Positions 16,213 to 24,386 of a stretch of DNA of 64,000 nucleotides are shown piece by piece. The DNA lies in NCBI GenBank assembly GCA_035556555.1, contig DATMES010000035.1:1-64000 (forward strand), written 5' to 3'. The notes beneath the pieces were generated by a model. That model was not told the DNA's origin and searched no databases. It saw only the letters and a list, made by a program, of their open reading frames with translations. Made by a program: the position numbers and the translations under genes. Every line of letters begins with the position of its first letter. The stretch's first letter is position 1. This DNA is from Frankiaceae bacterium. GTDB lineage: Bacteria; Actinomycetota; Actinomycetes; BP-191.

Positions 16213-16389
16213 ATGAAGCGAGTGATCCTGAGCGTCCTGCTCGCCGCCGGCGCGTACGCCGCCCCCGCGGCAGCCGGTCCGGAGGTCGTCCGCTGCGGCA
16301 TCACACCGCGCATCCCCTGCGGCGTCTGCTACTACGACGAGGCGTCCGGCAAGCGCACCTGCGTCGGCCCCGACATCGTCGAGAGCTGA
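16213..16389 (+). CDS. Small Sec-exported four-cysteine peptide
   Basis: A 58-residue product. ATG 16213 follows GGAGG with eight bases spacing; the GTG at 16204 overlaps that site and is not used. Residues 1-21 are a signal peptide (MKRVILSVLLAAGAYAAPAA). The ~37-residue mature part has four cysteines (RCGITPRIPCGVC, then KRTC). It lies on the opposite strand between the two GG-leader cysteine peptides. It resembles in design the peptide array at 33124-33886. Function unknown; a secreted disulphide-rich mini-protein is likely. Confidence 0.65.
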   Translation: MKRVILSVLLAAGAYAAPAAAGPEVVRCGITPRIPCGVCYYDEASGKRTCVGPDIVES

Positions 16390-16472
16390 GCAGAGAGCCC
16401 GGCGCGGGCGGTACGCGGCCTTCGGCAGCCGCGCCCGACCCGGCATTCGGCCGCCGGGCAGGACAGACAGCA

Positions 16473-16504
16473 ACGGCGGGGCCCCCATGTGGAGGCCCCG
16501 CCGT
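16473..16504. terminator. Strong GC hairpin, likely bidirectional terminator
   Basis: Perfect 11-bp arms ACGGCGGGGCC (16473-16483) and GGCCCCGCCGT (16494-16504) around a 10-base loop lie between the plus-strand peptide gene ending at 16389 and the minus-strand peptide gene ending at 16520. No T-run follows, as is usual in very GC-rich actinomycetes. Confidence 0.6.
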
Positions 16505-16519
16505 CGTCGTTCGGGAGAG

Positions 16520-16702
16520 CTACTGGCAGAGCACCGTCGCGGGAACGAGGTCGCGGGTACACGGCGCCACGGACACGCACTTGTCGCCGGGCAGGGACAG
16601 GATGCAGTCGACCTTCCCGGTGAACGTGCCGCCGACGGCCATCTGCAGCTCGGCTGTAGTCAGCTCGGTGAGGCGCTCGGTCTTCAGGCTGAGCTTGCGC
16701 AC
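16520..16702 (-). CDS. Putative RiPP precursor, GG leader with four-Cys core (copy 2)
   Basis: A 60-residue peptide from GTG 16702 with AGGAG upstream. The leader (LKTERLTELTTAELQMAVGG) is nearly the same as in copy 1. The 35-residue core has cysteines spaced C-x8-C-x5-C-x10-C and shares the CILS motif with copy 1, so the two are tandem paralogues whose cores are diverging. The likely fate is leader removal after Gly-Gly and export; maturation enzymes are not nearby. It could equally be a disulphide-bonded bacteriocin-like peptide. Confidence 0.65.
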   Translation of the reverse strand: MRKLSLKTERLTELTTAELQMAVGGTFTGKVDCILSLPGDKCVSVAPCTRDLVPATVLCQ

Positions 16703-16772
16703 AGGGGGGCTCCTGACTGGGGTGAAGGGACGTTCCCCTCCAGTACGCCGCCGGCCCCCGCGAGTCCTGCGC

Positions 16773-18161
16773 CTACGCCGTCGCGAACAGCCCCGCCAGC
16801 GACCCGTCGGCCTCCAGGTTGGTGCCGTTGAGCCGGAACGCCGGGTCGCCCTCGTCGGGACGCGGACCGGTCGGGTCGTCGATCCACTTGGTGAGTACGG
16901 CCTGGTAGACCGACCGCATGTCGAGGGTCATCCCGAGGTTGTCGGCGGGCAGCGTGGTGGAGCCCATGTCGGGGTGGTCGCCGTGCAGGCCGGGTACGAG
17001 CGAGACGCCGGTCGCCGCCGACGGCGGGCCGACGAGCAGCATGGGCGCGGCCGCGCCGTGGTCGGTGCCGCCGGCGTTCTCCCCGATGCGCCGCCCGAAC
17101 TCGCTGAACGTCATGACGAGGGTCCGGTCGGCGATGGCCGGGTCGAGCGGGCCGATGGGGGTGCCGCCGGTCGGGGGGACGTAGAGCGGGTCGGGGAGGC
17201 CGTTGCCGGGGGTGCCGCCGATGCCGACGGGCACGCCCTCGATGGTGCCGAAGTAGAACGCCTCCAGGGCCCGGTCGAGGTCGCGCAGCAGCGTCTGGTG
17301 CAACGTCGTCTGCCCGCTGTGCGTGTCGTACCCGCCGGTCTGGATGAACACCACCTCGACGCCGAGGTCGGCGGACAGCAGCGTCCGCGCGGTGAGGAAC
17401 AGGTTCGCGAGGCCGCCGGGCTGCGCGGCGACGAGGCCCATGGTCTCGGCGTCGAGCCGTACGGTCGCGGCGCACAGCTCGCCGTACGCCGCCCGCAGCG
17501 GGTCGAGTGCGGAGTGCTGCGCGAAGCCGGCGTAGATCTCGTGCCGCTTGCGCGCGAGCGGCGAGTCGCCGTCGACGAAGTGCGTCGAGCCGAACGAGTT
17601 GACCTGCACGCCGGAGTGCTCGTCGCCGCGCAGCGCGTGGGCGAGCGACCCGCCGATGCCGACGGCACGGATCTGGTCCAGGGGCTGGCCGACACGGTCG
17701 AGGTGGCGGCCGAGCCAGCCGGAGTCGCCGATGTTGTCGGGGTTGCCTGCCTGCCAGATGTCGTTCGACGTGAAGTGGCTGTAGTTGTGGTTTGGGTAGT
17801 CGACGCCCTGGACGACGGCGACCCGGTCGGCGCGGTACAGCGAGTGCAGCGTCGTCAGCGCCGGGTGGAGACCCAGCGAGCCGTCGTCCTGGCCGCCGCG
17901 GTCGAGCGGCAGCAGGGAGTCGGCGGCGAGGCCGATGGTGGGCCGCACCTGCTCGTACACGGCACGGCGAGCGCCGCTGCGCGGAACGACCATGTTGAGG
18001 CCGTCGTTGCCGCCGCCGAGGTCGAGCACGATGAGCGTGCGACGGCCCGCCGCCTGCGGACCCGCTGCGCCCCAGGCCTTTCCGAGCATGGGGGACAGCG
18101 TGTACATGCCGACGCCGGCGGCGGCGCCCTTGAGGACCGTCCTGCGGGTGAGGGTCGTCAT
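16773..18161 (-). CDS. DUF1501 protein, Tat-type leader (copy 1)
   Basis: This 462-residue protein begins with a twin-arginine leader (TRRTVLKGAAAGVGMYTLSP), so it is probably exported folded. The body matches DUF1501, distantly related to alkaline-phosphatase/sulfatase-type proteins: LIVLDLGGGNDGLNMVVP at the start, GVDYPNHNYSHFTSNDIWQ in the middle, and VMTFSEFGRRIGENAGGTDH near the end. The ATG at 18161 overlaps the DUF1800 stop by one base (TGATG). DUF1800 and DUF1501 genes are commonly paired, but the reaction is not known. A second copy follows the same order at 19579-20973. Confidence 0.85.
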   Translation of the reverse strand: MTTLTRRTVLKGAAAGVGMYTLSPMLGKAWGAAGPQAAGRRTLIVLDLGGGNDGLNMVVPRSGARRAVYEQVRPTIGLAADSLLPLDRGGQDDGSLGLHPALTTLHSLYRADRVAVVQGVDYPNHNYSHFTSNDIWQAGNPDNIGDSGWLGRHLDRVGQPLDQIRAVGIGGSLAHALRGDEHSGVQVNSFGSTHFVDGDSPLARKRHEIYAGFAQHSALDPLRAAYGELCAATVRLDAETMGLVAAQPGGLANLFLTARTLLSADLGVEVVFIQTGGYDTHSGQTTLHQTLLRDLDRALEAFYFGTIEGVPVGIGGTPGNGLPDPLYVPPTGGTPIGPLDPAIADRTLVMTFSEFGRRIGENAGGTDHGAAAPMLLVGPPSAATGVSLVPGLHGDHPDMGSTTLPADNLGMTLDMRSVYQAVLTKWIDDPTGPRPDEGDPAFRLNGTNLEADGSLAGLFATA

Positions 18162-19552
18162 CACATGACCTGCCAGTCCGGGCTGGTGCCCACGAGGACG
18201 AACATGCTGAGCTGCTTCTGGACCTCGTCGAGGGTCTGCGGGTCGGCGAGGTACTGCTGCAGCCGGAGCTTGGTGTTGGTGCTGAACGACGCCAGCCCCA
18301 TGTACGCAGCCCACCCGTCGAGGTCGCCGGACGCGGGCAGCGGCAGCGCGTACTGCAGCGCGAGGTTGTGGAGGTACTGCGCGAGGACGCTGAGGACGTC
18401 GTACCGCCCGAGGTTGGTCGTCTGCGAAAGCCAGCCGAGCCCGCTCTGCCAGCCGCCGACGTTCGGCGGGAGGAACGGCACCTGGCCGGCGCGTTCGAGC
18501 ATGAACTGGATCTGCTGCGGCCAGTAGAGCGAGCCGTAGACGTTGGTCTTGGGGAAGCCGAGGACCTTCGCGGCGTGCACGACGGTCTCGACGGGCGAGC
18601 GGACGAGCCGCTTGCCTGCGGCGGGGTCGGCGTAGCGCCACTTCGGGTGCGTGAGCAGGGTGCGGACGCCCTTGCGCAGGTCCCACTTGTCGCCCGCGCG
18701 GATGGCCCACGCGACGTCCTGGATCAGCACGTCGGTCGTCGCGTCGGCAGGGGTGACGGGGTAGCCGAACTGCTGGACGAGCTTGTACGCGAGGAAGCGC
18801 GACGCGGTCTTGCCGCCGTCGTGCGCGAGCGCCGCCTCCGTGACCTCCTGGTACTCGAGCGCCTCCTGCGGGGAGCCAGGCAGGTGGCCGCCCACCCGGC
18901 GCCCCAGCACCGTCTTGACCGAGGCGTCGTGGCGGGTCGGCACGAACTGGAACGTCCGCGTGGACGTGTTGACGAGGAAGCCGGTGAACGCCTTCGCGGC
19001 CTCGCGGATGTCTGTCTCCGTGTAGACCTGCGGGACGACGCCGAGGGTGAACAGCTCGAGGAACTCGCGGGCGTAGTTCTCGTTGACGCCGTCGACGCGG
19101 TTGGCGATGCCGTTGAGCCAGTAGAGCATCGCGGCGTCGGTCGTCATGGCGTTCGCGAGCGAGCGGAACGACCCGAGCGCGTGCTGGCGCAGCGTGCGGT
19201 TCTGCAGCATGAGCATGCCGACGTCGGGCTCGCCGAGGAACGCCGTCGCGAAGTGGTCGTGCCAGAACAACGTCATCCGCTCCTCGAGCGGGTACGGCGT
19301 CTCCAGCATGCGTTCGAGCCACCAGCGGATGGCCGCGTAGACGTCCTGCGTCTGCGACTCCTGGCTGATCTGCTCGACCTCGTCGATCTGCGGCAGCCGC
19401 CCGATGGTGCCTGGCGGGCCCGGCGGGAAGAGCGCGTCGACCACGGCGTCGTACGGCTGCCCCTGCCACGTGTCGAGGTCGGCGCGGGTGGCGCCGAACG
19501 CCGCGCGGCCGTACAGCCGCGACACGTCGGCGCGGGTGGCGAGATCGGGCAC
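18161..19552 (-). CDS. DUF1800 protein (copy 1)
   Basis: A 463-residue DUF1800 protein with the usual start LATRADVSRLYGRAAFGAT, the helical motif MTLFWHDHFATAF, the DGVNENYAREFLELFTLGV core (NExxARExLELFTLG) and a closing LVGTSPDWQVM. It has no obvious signal peptide and may travel with its Tat-exported DUF1501 partner, to which it is translationally coupled. The GTG at 19552 is 27 bases after the upstream DUF1501 copy 2. It is clearly a paralogue of the gene at 20973-22355. Biochemical role unknown. Confidence 0.85.
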   Translation of the reverse strand: MPDLATRADVSRLYGRAAFGATRADLDTWQGQPYDAVVDALFPPGPPGTIGRLPQIDEVEQISQESQTQDVYAAIRWWLERMLETPYPLEERMTLFWHDHFATAFLGEPDVGMLMLQNRTLRQHALGSFRSLANAMTTDAAMLYWLNGIANRVDGVNENYAREFLELFTLGVVPQVYTETDIREAAKAFTGFLVNTSTRTFQFVPTRHDASVKTVLGRRVGGHLPGSPQEALEYQEVTEAALAHDGGKTASRFLAYKLVQQFGYPVTPADATTDVLIQDVAWAIRAGDKWDLRKGVRTLLTHPKWRYADPAAGKRLVRSPVETVVHAAKVLGFPKTNVYGSLYWPQQIQFMLERAGQVPFLPPNVGGWQSGLGWLSQTTNLGRYDVLSVLAQYLHNLALQYALPLPASGDLDGWAAYMGLASFSTNTKLRLQQYLADPQTLDEVQKQLSMFVLVGTSPDWQVM

Positions 19553-19578
19553 GGAGGCCCCCCTGACTCAGGTCGTGC

Positions 19579-20973
19579 TCAGGCGCTGGCGAACAGCCCC
19601 GCGAGCGATCCGTCGGCTTCGAGGTCGGTACCGGTGAGGCGGAACCCCGGGTCGCCCTCGTCGGGGCGGTCGCTGCCGGGGTCGTTGATCCACTTCGTGA
19701 GGACGGCCTGGTAGACCGAACGCAGGTCGGTCGTCATCGCGAGGTTGTCCGCGGGCAGCGCGGTCGACCCCATGTACGGGTGGTCGCCGTGCAGGCCAGG
19801 GACGAGCGAGACCGGGCTCGCGCCGGCAGGCGGGCCGACCATGAGCATCGGCGCGGCCGCGCCGTGGTCGGTGCCGGAGGCGTTCTCGCCGATGCGCCGC
19901 CCGAACTCGCTGAACGTCATCACCAGCGTCTGCGCGGCCAGCGCGTCCGGCAGCGGGCCGATCGGCGTGCCGGCGACGACCGGCGTGCCGACGGGCGCGG
20001 GGAGGCCGTTGCCCGCGCTGCCGCCGACGGTGACCGGGACGCCGTTCTTGGTGCCGAGGAAGAACGCCTCCAGCGCCTGGTCGAGCTCGGTGAACAGCGT
20101 GTTCTGCGCGTTGACCTGGTTGGCGTGCGTGTCGTAGCCGCCGGTCGTGACGAACACCACCTCGACCCCGAGGTCGCCGGTGAGCAGCGTCCGCGCGGTG
20201 AGCAGCAGGTTGGCCAGCCCGCCCGGCGCGGGCGCGGTGAGCCCGCGGGTCGCGTTGTCGAGCGAGACGACGCCCGAGCACATCTGGCCGTACGCGTGCC
20301 TGCTCGGCTCGAGCGCGGTGTGGTTGGCGAAGCGCTCGTAGACGGCGTGCCGCGCGTTGGCCAGCGCGGACGTGCCGTCGGCGAAGTGCGTCTCGTTGAG
20401 CGAGTTGACCTGCGAGCCCGAGTGCACCCGCCCGCGCAGCGCGTGCGCGAGCGTGCCGCCGATGCCGACCGCGCGCAGCTCGCCGATCGCGACACCGGTG
20501 CGGTCGAGGTGGCGGCCGAGCCAGCCGGCGTCGGCGATGTTGTCGGGGTTGCCTGCCTGCCAGATGTCGTTGGACGTGAAGTGGCTGTAGCTGTGGTTGG
20601 GGTAGTCGACGCCCTGCACGACGGCGACGCGGTCCTGCCGGTACAGCGCGTGCAGCGTCTTGAGCGCGCCGTGGAAGCCGAGGCTGCCGTCGTCCTGACC
20701 GCCGCGGTCGAGCGGCAGCAGCGAGTCGACGGGCTGCTGGATGGTCGGGCGGACGTTCTGGTAGATCTGCCGGTTGTTGCCGGTGCGGGGGACGACCATG
20801 TTGAGGCCGTCGTTCCCGCCGCCCATGTCGATGACGACGAGCCGGCGGCGGGTGGCGGTCCGCGGGTCGACGGCCGCGGAGGCCACGTTGCCGAGCAGCG
20901 GCGAGAGCGCGAACGCGCCCGCCGTGACGCCGGCGCCCTTGAGGACCGTTCTGCGGGTGACGTTCGGAGCCAC
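19579..20973 (-). CDS. DUF1501 protein, Tat-type leader (copy 2)
   Basis: This 464-residue protein starts at GTG 20973, overlapping the DUF1800 stop by one base (TAGTG). It has a twin-arginine leader (VTRRTVLKGAGVTAGAFALS) and the DUF1501 core (VVIDMGGGNDGLNMVVP, DYPNHSYSHFTSNDIWQAG, VMTFSEFGRRIGENASGTDH). It is very similar to copy 1 over the whole length, marking a duplication of the whole DUF1800/DUF1501 pair. Its position 27 bases ahead of copy 1's DUF1800 argues for a single five-gene operon with the upstream cupredoxin. Confidence 0.85.
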   Translation of the reverse strand: MAPNVTRRTVLKGAGVTAGAFALSPLLGNVASAAVDPRTATRRRLVVIDMGGGNDGLNMVVPRTGNNRQIYQNVRPTIQQPVDSLLPLDRGGQDDGSLGFHGALKTLHALYRQDRVAVVQGVDYPNHSYSHFTSNDIWQAGNPDNIADAGWLGRHLDRTGVAIGELRAVGIGGTLAHALRGRVHSGSQVNSLNETHFADGTSALANARHAVYERFANHTALEPSRHAYGQMCSGVVSLDNATRGLTAPAPGGLANLLLTARTLLTGDLGVEVVFVTTGGYDTHANQVNAQNTLFTELDQALEAFFLGTKNGVPVTVGGSAGNGLPAPVGTPVVAGTPIGPLPDALAAQTLVMTFSEFGRRIGENASGTDHGAAAPMLMVGPPAGASPVSLVPGLHGDHPYMGSTALPADNLAMTTDLRSVYQAVLTKWINDPGSDRPDEGDPGFRLTGTDLEADGSLAGLFASA

Positions 20974-22355
20974 TACATCACCTGCCAGTCCGGGCTGGTG
21001 CCCACGAGGATGAACAGCGACGCCTGCTTGTCGAGCTCGACGGTGGTGCCCGGGTTGGCGAGGTACTCGCGCAGCCGCAGCGTCGTGCTCGTGGAGAACC
21101 CGGACAGGCCCATCCACCACGCCCAGGCGGCGAGGTCGGCCGACGCGGGCGGCTTGGCGTACTGGTGGCGTTGCTGGTTGCGGTACGCCAGGAACAGCTG
21201 GTTCATGAGGTCGTAACGGCCGAGCGTCGTGGTCTGCGACAGCCAGCCGAGGCCGTGCGGCCAGCCGCCGACGCTCGGCGGGACGAACGGCGCCTGCCCG
21301 GCGCGCCCCGTGGCGGCGTTGACCAGCTGCGACTGCAGCGTGTTGACGAACGGGATCTCGATGCCGAGCACCTTCGCGCCGTGGACGCAGAGCTCGACAG
21401 GGGAGCGGACCAGCAGGTGGTCGGCGGCCGGGTCGGCGTAGCGCCACTTCGGGTGCAGCAGCATGGTGCGGACGCCGCGGCGCAGGTCCCAGTCGCCGCC
21501 CGCGCGGATCGCCCACGCGACGTCCTGCACGAGCGGGTCGGTGGCGACCTCGCCGAGCGGCACGGGGTAGCCGAACTCCTGGACCAGCTTGTACGCGAGG
21601 AAGCGCGAGCTCGTGATGCCGTCGTCGTGCGCGAGGACGATGTCGGTGAGCCGCTGGTACTCGGTCGGCGCCGCGGCGGCGTTGCCCCCGAGCTGCTTGC
21701 CGAGAACGGTCTTGACGCTGTTGTCGTGCCGCGCGGGGGTGAACGTCGCGAGCCGCGTGACGGTGTTGACCGTCCAGCCGGTCAGGACCTTGGCGGCCTG
21801 GCGGATGTCGGTCTCGGTGTAGACCTGCGGGACGACGCCGAGCGTGAACAGCTCGAGGAACTCGCGGGCGAGGTTCTCGTTGACGCCGTTGACGTGGTTG
21901 GCGATGCCGTTGAGCCAGATGAGCATCGCGGGGTCGACGAGCATCGCGTTGGCGAGGTCGCGGAACGACCCGAGCGCGTGCTTCCGCAGGGTCTCGTTCT
22001 GGATGATCATCATGCCGACGTCCGGCTGGCCGGTGTACGCCGTCGCGAAGTGGTCGTGCCAGAACAACGTCAGCCGCTCCTCGAGCGGGTACGGCGTCGT
22101 GCGCATCCGGTCGAGCCACCAGCGCTGCGCCATGCCGATGTCGTTCTTCTGCTGCTCCAGCGTGACGCGGGCCGCCTCGTCGCGGAACGGCGTCCTGCCC
22201 ACCGTCCCTGGCGGACCCGGCGGGAAGAGCGAGTCGACCATGTCGGCGTACGGCTTGCCCTGCCAGGCGTCCTGGTCGGCGCCGGTCGCGCCGAACGCCG
22301 CCCGCCCGAACAGCCGCGCGACGTCCGCGCGGGTCGCGAGGTCGGCCACCGTCAC
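20973..22355 (-). CDS. DUF1800 protein (copy 2)
   Basis: A 460-residue DUF1800 protein from GTG 22355, overlapping the cupredoxin stop by four bases (GTGA). It has the same landmarks as copy 1: LATRADVARLFGRAAFGAT, LTLFWHDHFATAY, NGVNENLAREFLELFTLGV and the end ILVGTSPDWQVM. Coupling with a secreted copper-type protein upstream and a Tat-exported DUF1501 downstream suggests a secreted assembly. Function unknown. Confidence 0.85.
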   Translation of the reverse strand: MTVADLATRADVARLFGRAAFGATGADQDAWQGKPYADMVDSLFPPGPPGTVGRTPFRDEAARVTLEQQKNDIGMAQRWWLDRMRTTPYPLEERLTLFWHDHFATAYTGQPDVGMMIIQNETLRKHALGSFRDLANAMLVDPAMLIWLNGIANHVNGVNENLAREFLELFTLGVVPQVYTETDIRQAAKVLTGWTVNTVTRLATFTPARHDNSVKTVLGKQLGGNAAAAPTEYQRLTDIVLAHDDGITSSRFLAYKLVQEFGYPVPLGEVATDPLVQDVAWAIRAGGDWDLRRGVRTMLLHPKWRYADPAADHLLVRSPVELCVHGAKVLGIEIPFVNTLQSQLVNAATGRAGQAPFVPPSVGGWPHGLGWLSQTTTLGRYDLMNQLFLAYRNQQRHQYAKPPASADLAAWAWWMGLSGFSTSTTLRLREYLANPGTTVELDKQASLFILVGTSPDWQVM

Positions 22356-22738
22356 ACCGCCGGAGCGGGGAGGACGGTGAGGTTCCCGACCATCTCCGGG
22401 TGGGCGCGGCAGACGAACGGGTAGGTGCTCGGCGGCAGCGCCGAGACGCCGCGGACCTCGGCCGGCGTGCCGACGCCGACGGGGTCGGACTCGAACCTCC
22501 GGACGCCGTTCACGAAGTCCTGCGACGCGAGGTCGTGGTCGCGTCCGTAGTCGAGGTTGAAGAACGTCAGCGTGTCGCCCTGGACGATCGTGATCTCGGA
22601 GACGACGTACTGCATGACGGTGGTGTTGGGCACGCCGATGGCGAACGCCGCGTGCGGCGCGGCAGCGTGCGCGGGTGCCTGCGGCACGGCGAGAGCCACC
22701 GCGCACCAGGAGACGGCGGCGAGCGTGCGTACGAGCAT
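22352..22738 (-). CDS. Secreted plastocyanin-like cupredoxin
   Basis: This 128-residue protein has a signal peptide (residues 1-25) and a cupredoxin domain with a complete type-1 copper set: a histidine in GRDHDLASQ, then cysteine, histidine and methionine in the closing loop FVCRAHPEMVG. It is therefore expected to bind copper and carry electrons or store copper outside the membrane. ATG 22738 is preceded by GAGAGGGG. It is the first gene of the DUF1800/DUF1501 operon, and its coupling to that pair implies a shared extracytoplasmic role, possibly redox. Confidence 0.8.
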   Translation of the reverse strand: MLVRTLAAVSWCAVALAVPQAPAHAAAPHAAFAIGVPNTTVMQYVVSEITIVQGDTLTFFNLDYGRDHDLASQDFVNGVRRFESDPVGVGTPAEVRGVSALPPSTYPFVCRAHPEMVGNLTVLPAPAV

Positions 22739-22821
22739 GGGTCGAACCCCTCTCGCGGCGCGGCAGGGCGCGCCGCCTGCTCGGGAGACGACGCAGCCGC
22801 CGATACGTTTCACTTACCCGC

Positions 22822-23316
22822 GTGGCGACGGTGCGCAGGGCGCGGACGGCGGACGTCGACGCGATCGCCGCGCTCGTCACCGCGCACTCCGGCGCCGGGC
22901 TGCTGCTGGAGAAGAACCTCGTCACGCTGTTCGAGGACGTGCAGGAGTTCCTCGTCGCCGACGACGCCGGGCGGGTCGTCGGCTGCGGGGCGCTGCACGT
23001 GCTGTGGCGTGACCTCGCCGAGGTCCGCACGCTCGTCGTCGACCCCGCGTGCCGCGGCCGGGGGATCGGCGGCGCGCTGCTCACGGCGCTGCTCGACGGT
23101 GCGCGCGAGCTGGGGGTGGGGCGGGTGTTCTGCCTGACGTTCGAGACGGCGTTCTTCGCGGCGTACGGCTTCCGGCCGATCGAGGGGGTGCCCGTCGACC
23201 AGGCGGCGTACGAGGAGATGCTGCGCTCCTACGACGACGGCGTCGCGGAGTTCCTCGACCTCGAGCGCGTGAAGCCCAACACTCTCGGCAACACCCGGAT
23301 GCTCGCCGTGCTCTGA
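22822..23316 (+). CDS. argA: ArgA-like amino-acid N-acetyltransferase (GNAT)
   Basis: A 164-residue GNAT protein starting at GTG 22822. The order VRRARTADVDAIAALV, LLLEKNLVTLFEDVQEFLVA, GCGALHVLWRDLAEVRTLVV, the acetyl-CoA loop CRGRGIGGALL, and the close (AAYGFRPIE) match the short single-domain N-acetylglutamate synthases typified by mycobacterial Rv2747. It makes N-acetylglutamate, the first step of arginine synthesis, from glutamate and acetyl-CoA. No other arg genes are nearby. It is transcribed divergently from the cupredoxin operon. Confidence 0.8.
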   Translation: MATVRRARTADVDAIAALVTAHSGAGLLLEKNLVTLFEDVQEFLVADDAGRVVGCGALHVLWRDLAEVRTLVVDPACRGRGIGGALLTALLDGARELGVGRVFCLTFETAFFAAYGFRPIEGVPVDQAAYEEMLRSYDDGVAEFLDLERVKPNTLGNTRMLAVL

Positions 23317-23345
23317 CGCCGGCCGCTACTCGTTCTCCGCGGCCG

Positions 23346-23383
23346 GTGCGCCGGTCTCGCGCGTGGTGATCTTCAAAGAACGG
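23346..23383. repeat. 38-bp extragenic repeat, copy 1
   Basis: This 38-base sequence recurs at 43717-43754 with two mismatches; the shared end is GTGATCTTCAAAGAACGG. Both copies lie between convergent genes. This copy contains the last codons and stop of the downstream ABC ATPase gene. Possibly a shared terminator or the scar of a small mobile element. Confidence 0.6.
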
Positions 23384-24386
23384 TGGTAGCGGCGACCGGG
23401 TACGCCACCACGGGACCGGTGCACGCGACGCCGACCTCGTCGCCGGGCGCGTACGCCGTCGCGAGCGGGGTGCGGACGCGGGCCTCTGTGCCGTCGGCGA
23501 GCCGTACGGTCACCATCGCGTCGTGGCCGAAGTACCGCCGCCCGGTGACGACGCCGCGGACGCCGGCCTCGCCGATGGCGAGGTGCTCCGGTCGCACGAG
23601 CACGTCCACCTCGGTGCCGCTGCCGGAGGCGGGGACGCGCCCGAGCGGGCAGGCGACGACGCCGTCGGCGTACGTCCCCCGGAGGACGTTGGCGTCGCCG
23701 AGGAAGCGCGCGACGTCGAGGTCGACGGGCGCGGCGTACACCTCGGCGGGCGGCGCCGCTTGGACGATCAGCCCCGACCGCATGACGGCCACGACGTCGG
23801 CGGCGGACAGCGCCTCGTCCTGGTCGTGCGTGACGAGGATCGCGGTCGTGTCGTGCGCCCGCAGCAGGCCGAGGACGTCGTCGCGGATCGACGCGCGCAG
23901 CCCCGCGTCCAGCGCGCTGAACGGCTCGTCGAGCAGCACCACCGACGGCTGGGGCGCCAGCGCGCGGGCGACCGCGACCCGCTGCTGCTGGCCGCCGGAG
24001 AGCTCGTACGGCATCCGCCCGCCCAGCCCGCCGAGCCCCGCGAGGTCGAGCAGCTCCTCGACGCGCGGCCCCCGGCGCGAGGCGCGGGGGAGTCCGAAGC
24101 CGACGTTCGCGGCGACGGACAGGTGCGGGAACAGCGCGCCCTCCTGCGGCACCATCGCGATACGGCGTTCGTGCGCGGGGGTGCGCGTGACGTCGCGGCC
24201 GCCGACGTGGACGGTGCCGGCGTCGGGGCGCTCGAAGCCGCCGATGACCCGCAGCAGCGTCGTCTTGCCGCAGCCGCTCGGCCCGAGCACGGCGGTCACG
24301 GACCCCGGCTCGACGCTGAGCGAGACCCCGCGCAGGACCTCCACCGGCCCGAACGCCTTGACGACGCCGCGCACCTCGACGGTCAC
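23373..24386 (-). CDS. fbpC: Ferric-iron-type ABC transporter ATPase (FbpC-like)
   Basis: The 337-residue ATPase has Walker A GPSGCGKTT near residue 35, signature LSGGQQQRVAVARAL, Walker B VVLLDEPFSALD and the switch histidine VTHDQDEAL. A C-terminal TOBE-like domain (VLVRPEHLAIGEAG) follows, as in FbpC/PotA/CysA-type importers. GTG 24386 overlaps the permease stop by four bases. With the fused permease and the iron-binding lipoprotein upstream it forms a complete Fe3+ import system. The stop codon lies within a dispersed 38-bp repeat. Confidence 0.88.
   Translation of the reverse strand: MTVEVRGVVKAFGPVEVLRGVSLSVEPGSVTAVLGPSGCGKTTLLRVIGGFERPDAGTVHVGGRDVTRTPAHERRIAMVPQEGALFPHLSVAANVGFGLPRASRRGPRVEELLDLAGLGGLGGRMPYELSGGQQQRVAVARALAPQPSVVLLDEPFSALDAGLRASIRDDVLGLLRAHDTTAILVTHDQDEALSAADVVAVMRSGLIVQAAPPAEVYAAPVDLDVARFLGDANVLRGTYADGVVACPLGRVPASGSGTEVDVLVRPEHLAIGEAGVRGVVTGRRYFGHDAMVTVRLADGTEARVRTPLATAYAPGDEVGVACTGPVVAYPVAATTVL

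Noticed and set aside
16155-18527. Long plus-strand open frame across the DUF1501/DUF1800 genes
   Set aside because: Low-complexity Arg/Ala/Gly composition, no motif, and fully opposite well-recognised genes.
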